Shown here: one piece after another, positions 7,076 to 11,708 of the stretch
How the letters are laid out: the number at the start of each line of letters is the position of its first letter
Position numbering within the stretch: position 1 is the stretch's first letter
Source: Gammaproteobacteria bacterium
Lineage (GTDB): Bacteria > Pseudomonadota > Gammaproteobacteria > QOAV01
Direction of reading: 5' to 3'
Length of the DNA stretch: 11,708 nt
Assembly (NCBI GenBank): GCA_027067235.1
Contig: JALXFQ010000413.1
Span: forward strand, 1 to 11,708
Position numbers and translations under genes: made by a program
Notes under the pieces: generated by a model
Databases searched by the model: none
Told to the model about the DNA's origin: nothing
The model's input: only the letters and a program-made list of their open reading frames with translations

Positions 7076-7944
7076 ATCCTTTCGACCTCGACAATGACGT
7101 CGCGTATCAGCGCTGGCGCGATGAAAAGCTGAATAACCATCCGGCGACGCTGGATGAACTGGTGGTGGAGGTGGCTGATCTGGCCGCGCCGACGGCGGCG
7201 GAACGGCAGGCTATACTCGCCGCCATTGCCCGCGCCAACATGGCTGTCTACGTGAGCAAACGCCCGTCTGCGGTAGACAAAAAGGCGCTGAAAGCCTTTG
7301 CCGCGCATTTTGGCCTGCGCCGTCTCAACCACAATGAAGGCGCGGATGACGAGGGAATCACCGCGCTCAGCGTGGTGGCGGGCGACCAGTGGCGGCGCAC
7401 TTATATTCCCTACACCAACCGCGCCATTCACTGGCATACCGACGGTTATTACAACACCCCGGCAGAGCAGATTCACGGCCTCATGCTGTACTGCGAAACC
7501 CCCGCGCCTGAGGGCGGTGAAAACGCCTTGCTGGATCACGAAATGGCCTATATCCACCTGCGCGATGCCAATCCGGACTACATCCGCGCCCTGTCGCAGC
7601 CGGATGCCATGACCATCCCCGCCAACGAAGTGAACGACCACGTCCAGCGTCCCGATCGCCCCGGTCCGGTTTTTTCGGTGGACGCCGATGGCAACCTGCA
7701 TATGCGCTACACCGCGCGCAAGCGCAATGTTGTGTGGAAGGATGATCTGGCGACACGCGAGGCGGCGCTGGTGCTGGGTGATTTTCTGGCCTCAGACGGC
7801 CCGTGGATTTTTCGCGCCACCCTGAAAACCGGACAGGGACTGCTGTGCAACAATGTGCTGCATGACCGCTCGGGTTTCAGTGATACGGACGAGCAGAAGC
7901 GCCTGTTGTACCGCTTGCGGTTTTACGACCGGATTGCCGGATAG
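7072..7944 (+). CDS. TauD/TfdA-family Fe(II)/2-oxoglutarate dioxygenase
   Basis: This 290-residue cytoplasmic protein has the double-stranded beta-helix metal site of the TauD/TfdA family: H122-T-D124 in an I-H-W-H-T-D-G-Y-Y stretch, distal H264 in NNVLHDRSGF, and R277 or R281 (in KRLLYRLRF) as the 2-oxoglutarate-binding arginine. Such enzymes couple O2 reduction and 2-oxoglutarate decarboxylation to hydroxylation of a substrate, which is unknown here. The start overlaps the ubiV stop as ATGA, with GAGG (7058-7061) 10 bases upstream. An in-frame ATG at 7036 would lie within ubiV. Being last in an operon for oxygen-independent ubiquinone synthesis is odd for an O2-using enzyme. It may act in low-oxygen or reoxygenation conditions, or simply be co-regulated. 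It converges with ubiT over a 26-base gap. Confidence 0.9.
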   Translation: MNPFDLDNDVAYQRWRDEKLNNHPATLDELVVEVADLAAPTAAERQAILAAIARANMAVYVSKRPSAVDKKALKAFAAHFGLRRLNHNEGADDEGITALSVVAGDQWRRTYIPYTNRAIHWHTDGYYNTPAEQIHGLMLYCETPAPEGGENALLDHEMAYIHLRDANPDYIRALSQPDAMTIPANEVNDHVQRPDRPGPVFSVDADGNLHMRYTARKRNVVWKDDLATREAALVLGDFLASDGPWIFRATLKTGQGLLCNNVLHDRSGFSDTDEQKRLLYRLRFYDRIAG

Positions 7945-7970
7945 GGCGCCGGTGACAGGTCAGACATGCT

Positions 7971-8453
7971 TCAGAACAAGCGCTCGAATACCCGGCTGAT
8001 GCGATCCAGTCCGGCGCTGATGGCTTTCTGGAACGGCATGTCGTCGGGATCCATGCCATCCAGGAAATTCTTGATTTCCAGCCCGAGATTGGTATCACCT
8101 GCCATTTTCAGACGGCGTTGAAAGAACAGCGTGTCGGCGTCTTCGCGGCGCGAGCCCAGCAGCAGGAAGTCGTAGACTTTTCCCCGCAATGTCAGATCAT
8201 GGTTTGCGTTTATGGCGCGCCTGACCAGCTTGCCGTTGTCCATGCCGAAGGCGAAGGAAACCCCGGCGTCGCTGGCGTCAACTCGAACCGAGCGTCGTTC
8301 CAGAAAATCCAGATCGCCAGCGCTGATGGCTGTGGCGAAAAGCCGGTCGAGAGCGGTTGTCATCAGTGCCCCATGAATATCCGGCGGGATCAGCGAGGCC
8401 GGCAGGCGAAAAGCGGCAGGGAGAGCAGGTGTGTGCGTTGTCAAGTTGTTCAT
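7971..8453 (-). CDS. ubiT: O2-independent ubiquinone biosynthesis accessory factor UbiT (SCP2 domain)
   Basis: This 160-residue protein has a single SCP2 lipid-binding domain, the family of UbiT (YhbT), which binds isoprenoid quinone intermediates and works with UbiUV. Diagnostic segments are DLDFLERRSVRV (about 48-59), NGKLVRRA (73-80) and, strongest, DADTLFFQRRLKMAGDT (104-120) followed by NLGLEIKNFLDGMD. The length is close to that of E. coli UbiT. The start is the first ATG of the frame; no convincing Shine-Dalgarno sequence precedes it. ubiT is convergent with the yhcC-ubiUV-dioxygenase operon rather than part of it, but it has its own FNR-type promoter just upstream. All three components of the anaerobic pathway therefore lie within 3.3 kb. 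Confidence 0.93.
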   Translation of the reverse strand: MNNLTTHTPALPAAFRLPASLIPPDIHGALMTTALDRLFATAISAGDLDFLERRSVRVDASDAGVSFAFGMDNGKLVRRAINANHDLTLRGKVYDFLLLGSRREDADTLFFQRRLKMAGDTNLGLEIKNFLDGMDPDDMPFQKAISAGLDRISRVFERLF

Positions 8454-8483
8454 GGTCGTACCCGTTGATAGCGTTGACGGGCG

Positions 8484-8525
8484 ATTTTACGTCACAATGC
8501 GGGCCTGGTTTTTGACCCTGATCAG
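8484..8525 (-). promoter_or_regulatory. FNR/Anr-dependent class II promoter of ubiT
   Basis: On the minus strand CTGAT-CAGG-GTCAA (8525-8512) matches 8 of 10 positions of TTGAT-N4-ATCAA. A -10 TAAAAT (8489-8484, 5 of 6) is centred exactly 32 bp downstream, so the predicted start is about 8477 with the box at -41.5, the classic class II FNR position. The leader to the ATG is about 24 bases. Fnr control of ubiT is known in E. coli. Confidence 0.75.
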
Positions 8526-8550
8526 ATGAGCGCGTTCGGCTGCCGCTCCG

Positions 8551-8994
8551 TCAGGGATTTTCCGGTCGCTTTGACAACCGCGTTCGCCGTGGTTGCCGCT
8601 CTGGTGGCGGCACACGTCCGGGTTCCGGTTCGGCGGATTGCTGGCGCGCCAGATTGCGCAGTTTTTCTTCGTTGTTACAGTAGCTGATGGCGTCGGGACT
8701 GATGTCGCCGACAGCGAGATGCTGGTCGCACTGCTCCGTATTCCTGCATTCTTCACAGGCTTTCATCTGGTCTTCGATATCGATTTTTTTCTGCGTGGCC
8801 AGATAACTGGCGGTGTCGATGCCCAGCGCTGATAACATTCTGTTCAGCCGCAATGACTGGAGCTGTTGCGCCAGCTTGTCGAAATACCTGCGCGCACGTT
8901 TCATGTTGCCAAACATGCTGGCAAGGATAAAAACACCCAGCGCCGCGACGATGCCGTAGAGAATGATGAATAACGCCAGACTGAGCAGATCCAT
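8551..8994 (-). CDS. DUF6455-like protein, membrane-anchored with four-cysteine motif
   Basis: The product is about 147 residues, of unknown function. It has one N-terminal transmembrane segment (roughly the first 25 residues), a basic helical stretch, then a cytoplasmic domain with the pattern RMLSALGID ... C-x2-C-x5-C-x16-C ending in YCNNEEKL. I recognise this pattern as DUF6455-like. The four cysteines could bind zinc or an iron-sulfur cluster. The tail is Pro/Arg-rich and probably disordered. ATG 8994 is chosen: it lies 22 bases after the predicted FNR-dependent start and has GTGGA 6 bases upstream. A TTG at 9006 in the same frame would add four residues. The consensus FNR box upstream suggests the protein is used when oxygen is low, like ubiT directly downstream. 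DUF6455 is named from memory and was not searched. Confidence 0.75.
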   Translation of the reverse strand: MDLLSLALFIILYGIVAALGVFILASMFGNMKRARRYFDKLAQQLQSLRLNRMLSALGIDTASYLATQKKIDIEDQMKACEECRNTEQCDQHLAVGDISPDAISYCNNEEKLRNLARQQSAEPEPGRVPPPERQPRRTRLSKRPENP

Positions 8995-9022
8995 AAGCGT
9001 CCACAAGCAGGAGGAATATGCG

Positions 9023-9064
9023 AATATAGCAATAATAAAGGCGCTCGGAATTGATGCGGATCAA
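9023..9064 (-). promoter_or_regulatory. Consensus FNR/Anr box and promoter of the DUF6455-like gene
   Basis: TTGAT-GCGG-ATCAA (9051-9064) is a full 10 of 10 match to the FNR/Anr consensus. On the minus strand TATATT (9028-9023, 5 of 6) is centred exactly 32 bp from the box centre, predicting a start at about 9016 with the box at -41.5. No -10 lies at the matching place on the plus strand. TATATC at 9118-9123 would put the box near -72, so the plus-strand LTxxQ gene could also be affected. Confidence 0.8.
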
Positions 9065-9188
9065 GAACCCGACCGGTCACTCGGCGCGCGCGACAGAAAT
9101 CTTGGCTTTACTTGCCTTATATCATTGCGCCCGCTCGGGCCTGCTGGGAGAATACAGGCGCTTACACATCATATCCGGAGATACGAAA

Positions 9189-9629
9189 ATGAAAAAACTG
9201 GCGATCATGGTATTGACGAGTCTGGCGCTGCTGAGTTCCGGCGCATGGGCGGAAGGTCTGTCGAAAGAGCAGATGGCGGCGGTTAAACATGCGAACCCCA
9301 TGCCGAACCTGATGCAGGTGGTGGGAGAAAACCAGGACAAGCTGAAACTGACCGAGAAGCAGAAAAAAGCCCTGGCGCAATGGGTGGACCGCTACCGCCC
9401 GCGCATGATGAAAATGGTCAAGGCCGTGACCACCCTGGAAAAACAGCTGCATGACGCGGCTCTGGCCGGCGCGCCGGGTTCGGTGCTGAAAAAAATCGCC
9501 TCGCAAATGCTCAGCGTGCGCGGCGCCATCATCAAGCAGAAAACCATGTGCCGCAACAACCTGGCGCGGGTACTGACCAGGGACCAGCTGAAGCAGACTC
9601 TGGCGCTGTACAAGAAACAGCACGGCTGA
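9189..9629 (+). CDS. Periplasmic LTxxQ (Spy/CpxP-like) protein
   Basis: This 146-residue protein begins with a signal peptide (basic MKK, hydrophobic core, probable cleavage after A-W-A at residue 21), so the mature part is periplasmic. That part is predicted to be all-helical, with two LTxxQ-type motifs, LTEKQKKAL and LTRDQLKQTL, as in the Spy/CpxP group of small envelope chaperones and stress proteins. A single mature cysteine occurs in KTMCRNN. The start is fixed by GGAGA at 9177-9181, 7 bases before the ATG, and by the signal peptide. The open frame reaches back to 9051, but the extra N-terminus has no matching features. The stop lies 3 bases before nei, suggesting one transcript. The family match is structural and general; the client or ligand is unknown. 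Confidence 0.72.
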   Translation: MKKLAIMVLTSLALLSSGAWAEGLSKEQMAAVKHANPMPNLMQVVGENQDKLKLTEKQKKALAQWVDRYRPRMMKMVKAVTTLEKQLHDAALAGAPGSVLKKIASQMLSVRGAIIKQKTMCRNNLARVLTRDQLKQTLALYKKQHG

Positions 9630-9632
9630 TTC

Positions 9633-10484
9633 TTGCCCGAGGGTCCCGAGATTCGCCGTGCGGCGGATCGGGTGGAGCAGGCCGTCGCCGGCCAGCCGGT
9701 TGTGGAAGTGGTGTTTGGCCTGCCGCGGCTGCAACGCTGGCGGGGCGCGTTCAACGGCTGTCGCGTGCTGCGGGTAGAAACCCGCGGCAAGGCCATGCTC
9801 ACCCGGTTTGACAACGGCCTTACCATATACAGTCACAACCAGCTCTACGGGCGCTGGGTATGTTGCGCGGCGGATGAAACACCTGATAGCGGGCGCCAGT
9901 TGCGTCTGGCGATCCGTACGCGCGAGCGTCAGGCGCTGCTCTACAGCGCTTCCGATATTGCTGTGCTTGCCGATGGCGAAGTTGAACGGCATCCGTTCCT
10001 GCGCAAGCTCGGCCCCGACGTGTTGAGTGACGACCTGACCGCCTCGCACATTGCCGCGCGATTACGCTCAGTGCGTTTTCGCAATCGCCAGCTGGGATCG
10101 CTGTTGACGGATCAAACCTTTGTCGCCGGTCTCGGCAATTATCTGAGATGCGAGATACTGTTTGCCTGTGGCCTGCTTGCCGCGGTCAGGCCCGCCATGC
10201 TCGATTCTGCGGTATTACAACGGTTGAGCGCTGAAATTCTGCGGCTGCCGCGCCAGTCCTGTCAAACCGGCGGCATCACCAATGACCCCGTCCTGGCGCA
10301 GCGTTTGATCACGCGGGGCGGGAGTTTTGAAAGCGCGCGGTTTCAGGTGTTCCGGCGCGAAGGCCTGCCATGCTATCGCTGTCAATCACTGATCGTTAAA
10401 AAAACCGCGGGCGGCCAGGCGTGTTATTTTTGCCCCGGCTGTCAGCATCAGGCGCCTGCTGCGCAAGGCCTGGCAGGCTGCTGA
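9633..10484 (+). CDS. nei: Endonuclease VIII (Fpg/Nei DNA glycosylase)
   Basis: This 283-residue bifunctional DNA glycosylase/AP lyase removes oxidised pyrimidines in base excision repair. Reading the TTG start as Met gives MPEGPEIRRAADRVEQA, with the catalytic Pro2 and Glu3; no ATG lies in the right place. ETRGKAMLTRF carries the conserved lysine K53. SHNQLYG, RFRNRQLGSLL and FVAGLGNYLR (helix-two-turn-helix region, N169) match E. coli Nei closely. The C-terminus has a complete zinc finger, C247-x2-C250-x16-C267-x2-C270, after which 13 extra residues extend past the usual end. There is no Shine-Dalgarno sequence, and the start lies 3 bases after the previous stop, so translation probably depends on coupling to the LTxxQ gene. 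The weak TTG start would keep expression low. Confidence 0.95.
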   Translation: MPEGPEIRRAADRVEQAVAGQPVVEVVFGLPRLQRWRGAFNGCRVLRVETRGKAMLTRFDNGLTIYSHNQLYGRWVCCAADETPDSGRQLRLAIRTRERQALLYSASDIAVLADGEVERHPFLRKLGPDVLSDDLTASHIAARLRSVRFRNRQLGSLLTDQTFVAGLGNYLRCEILFACGLLAAVRPAMLDSAVLQRLSAEILRLPRQSCQTGGITNDPVLAQRLITRGGSFESARFQVFRREGLPCYRCQSLIVKKTAGGQACYFCPGCQHQAPAAQGLAGC

Positions 10485-10498
10485 GAAACGCAGTTTTT
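10478..10498 (+). terminator. Weak candidate intrinsic terminator after nei
   Basis: CTGC (10478-10481) can pair with GCAG (10490-10493) around an 8-base loop, and TTTTT follows directly (10494-10498). The stem is only 4 bp and overlaps the nei stop codon, so termination would be inefficient if real. Confidence 0.35.
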
Positions 10499-10582
10499 CA
10501 ACGCCCCGGCCACCAGTGTTTGCCGCAGCGCAGCCAATGTATTCTGGTAAATAACGGTCATAAATGGTTCAATGTTCGAGGC

Positions 10583-10671
10583 TCGCGGCTTTCAGCCCGC
10601 GACAGACATCGCCGACGCGCTGCCGGCTGACTACCGGCAGGTTAACGGATATAGCCCTACCCCGTTTTTTT
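10583..10671 (+). promoter_or_regulatory. Structured 5' leader with three successive hairpins
   Basis: The 201-base gap between nei and the next gene holds three potential hairpins: TCGCGGCT/AGCC-CGCGA (10583-10602, one bulged base, loop TTC); a perfect 7-bp CTGCCGG/CCGGCAG (10620-10640); and AACGG/CCGTT (10644-10666), which runs into seven T residues (10665-10671). The ribosome site GAGAGGAGA (10672-10680) follows at once. A terminator-like element directly before a ribosome site could be an attenuator or the end of an upstream transcript. No convincing promoter was identified in the gap. Confidence 0.4.
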
Positions 10672-10685
10672 GAGAGGAGAACGAA

Positions 10686-11225
10686 ATGCAGTACACATTG
10701 AAGACTGGCCTGATCAGCACCCTGTCCGCCCTGGTTCTGGCCGGCGCTGGCATTAGCGTGGCCAGCGCGGAAAACACCAGCGCGCCCTACCGGCCGCAGG
10801 CCAACAGCCAAAAAAGTGCCCAAACCGGCGCAAACAGCACAAGCGCAGACAACTGTGGCTACGGCGATCCCATGAGCAATTATCGCTCAGCGACGCCAGG
10901 TTACGAACGGGAGCGCTTTGCGCCGCCGGTTTATCCTGAATATCGGCCGCGCCGTCACTATCGCCGCGGTTATCGTCGTGGTCCTCGCCGCGGCGGCTCA
11001 TGGCGTGGCATGCCCTGGGACGGCGGCGGTCGTGGCAGTTCCTGGAGCTTCGGATCCGACGACCTGCCCTGGGGTAGCCGCCGTGGCCGCCGTGGTCGCG
11101 GATTCAGTTTCGGCAGTGACGATTTCGGCTTTGGCAGCGATGATTTCAAGCCCTGGGGCAGAAACCGTCATCGCCGGCATCGCCGTGGCTTTAACTTCGG
11201 CAGCGATGATTTCAAACCCTGGTAA
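10686..11225 (+). CDS. Secreted Arg/Gly/Tyr-rich protein with FGSDD repeats
   Basis: This 179-residue protein of unknown function has a signal peptide (cleavage probably after A-S-A, residue 28), a Ser/Thr/Asn/Gln-rich spacer to about residue 55, and a basic Arg/Tyr/Gly region (about 70-115). The C-terminal part alternates very basic RG/RH runs with acidic F-G-S-D-D blocks at 122-126, 142-146, 149-153 and 171-175. Three of the four blocks lead into L-P-W or F-K-P-W, and the last ends the protein. A single mature cysteine is C57. A strong AGGAG at 10675-10679 precedes the ATG by 6 bases, and the upstream leader is structured. Composition recalls exported sulfur-globule and other surface low-complexity proteins, but no domain is recognised. 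The next gene encodes a protein of the same overall plan. Confidence 0.8.
   Translation: MQYTLKTGLISTLSALVLAGAGISVASAENTSAPYRPQANSQKSAQTGANSTSADNCGYGDPMSNYRSATPGYERERFAPPVYPEYRPRRHYRRGYRRGPRRGGSWRGMPWDGGGRGSSWSFGSDDLPWGSRRGRRGRGFSFGSDDFGFGSDDFKPWGRNRHRRHRRGFNFGSDDFKPW
11109..11222 (+). repeat. Internal coding repeats (FGSDDF-KPW units)
   Basis: The 27-base units at 11130-11156 and 11196-11222 differ at only two synonymous third positions, and a shorter related unit starts at 11109. A more diverged copy lies at 11049. The near identity at DNA level suggests recent internal duplication or recombination within this gene. Confidence 0.75.
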
Positions 11226-11255
11226 AACCATTACTAGGTAGACATCGATGGCGAC

Positions 11256-11274
11256 CGGGCTGCCTGGCAGCCCG
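11256..11274 (+). other. Strong intercistronic hairpin
   Basis: CGGGCTGC (11256-11263) and GCAGCCCG (11267-11274) form a perfect 8-bp stem with a CTG loop between the two low-complexity genes. No T run follows, so it is more likely an RNA-stability or processing hairpin than a terminator. Confidence 0.55.
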
Positions 11275-11300
11275 ACAATCCAGGTACAGAGGAAAAAGCA

Positions 11301-11708
11301 ATGCAGATGAAGCTGAAATCAGGTGTGTTCAGGCTGTTGTGCGCCGGCATCCTGCTGGCCGCAGGCAGCGCCACGGCCCGCGCCGAAGACAGTACACCGG
11401 CACAGACTGCCAGCGCCACCAAGCCAGCAGCCGACCAGACCAGCGCTGGCGCGACAAACGCCACCAGCAGCAGTGGCAGCAACAGCAGCAAGGCGGCCGC
11501 CCGGCCCGCCCAACGCGCGCCTGCGCCGCGCTATCCCGCGCCGCGCCAGAGATACCGGGGCTACCGCACGCCCTATGGTTACGCGGCGCCGCGCTATCGC
11601 GCGCCCTATGGCGGACGATACCGCGCTCCTGTTCAGGGCTACTACCGTACGCCGCCGCCCGGCTATCGCGGCCAGAGCCGTTACCGGCAGTCGCCGCGGG
11701 CTTATGGG
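11301..11708 (+). CDS. Secreted Tyr/Arg/Pro-rich low-complexity protein (3' end outside window)
   Basis: The frame is open from ATG 11301 to the window end, giving 136 residues with no stop. An N-terminal signal peptide (K4, K6, R11, hydrophobic core, probable cleavage after A-R-A at residue 28) is followed by a Ser/Thr/Ala spacer to about 64. Then comes a Tyr/Arg/Pro/Gly-rich region with repeated RY, PYG and GYR units from about 78 onward. AGAGGA sits 9 bases before the start. It shares the plan of the preceding protein (signal peptide, polar spacer, aromatic/basic tail) but lacks FGSDD blocks in the visible part. Tyr/Gly-rich exported proteins of this kind include sulfur-globule envelope proteins of purple sulfur bacteria, but this link is compositional only. 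The function is unknown. Confidence 0.75.
   Translation, partial: MQMKLKSGVFRLLCAGILLAAGSATARAEDSTPAQTASATKPAADQTSAGATNATSSSGSNSSKAAARPAQRAPAPRYPAPRQRYRGYRTPYGYAAPRYRAPYGGRYRAPVQGYYRTPPPGYRGQSRYRQSPRAYG

Noticed and set aside
8465..8478. TTGAT-AGCG-TTGAC as an FNR box before ubiT
   Set aside because: The half-sites are in direct, not inverted, orientation and lie downstream of the predicted transcription start. The box at 8512-8525 fits much better.

Overview
The window looks like a chromosomal segment of a proteobacterium, most likely a gammaproteobacterium with flexible aerobic/anaerobic respiration. It is GC-rich overall. It carries a NifJ-type pyruvate:ferredoxin oxidoreductase, the complete oxygen-independent ubiquinone set ubiT, ubiU and ubiV, and an Escherichia coli-like endonuclease VIII. 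The last two genes encode secreted Tyr/Arg/Gly-rich proteins that resemble sulfur-globule-type proteins in composition only, so a sulfur oxidiser is possible but not shown.

Layout. (1) 1-1292, plus strand: the 3' end of nifJ, overlapped by 4 bases by a dihydroorotate-dehydrogenase-like flavoprotein gene. (2) 1327-2869, minus strand: a complete retron. It has a promoter, a predicted msr-msd RNA bounded by a perfect 13-bp a1/a2 inverted repeat with an unpaired candidate branching G, and a 436-residue retron-type reverse transcriptase with a long N-terminal extension. No separate effector gene is visible. (3) 2890-4074, minus strand: a secreted alpha/beta hydrolase that ends just before the retron promoter. 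(4) 4204-7944, plus strand: a tightly overlapping operon of a YhcC-type radical SAM protein, ubiU, ubiV and a TauD/TfdA-type Fe(II)/2-oxoglutarate dioxygenase. (5) Minus strand: ubiT (7971-8453) and a membrane-anchored four-cysteine DUF6455-like gene (8551-8994). (6) 9189-10484, plus strand: a periplasmic LTxxQ-type protein and nei. (7) 10485-11708: a leader with several hairpins and two genes for secreted low-complexity Arg/Tyr/Gly-rich proteins, the second cut by the window end.

How they fit together. Three FNR/Anr-like boxes lie upstream of the yhcC-ubiUV-dioxygenase operon, ubiT and the DUF6455-like gene. In all three the box centre lies exactly 32 bp from the centre of a candidate -10 hexamer. 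This is class II FNR geometry, with the box at -41.5. The box before the DUF6455-like gene matches the TTGAT-N4-ATCAA consensus at all 10 positions. This points to one local low-oxygen regulon that includes ubiTUV and three less understood genes (yhcC, the dioxygenase and the DUF6455-like protein).

The best candidates for an undescribed system are the retron, with its lineage-divergent reverse transcriptase and small RNA, and the FNR-linked ubiquinone cluster. All family assignments come from reading the sequence; no database search was run.
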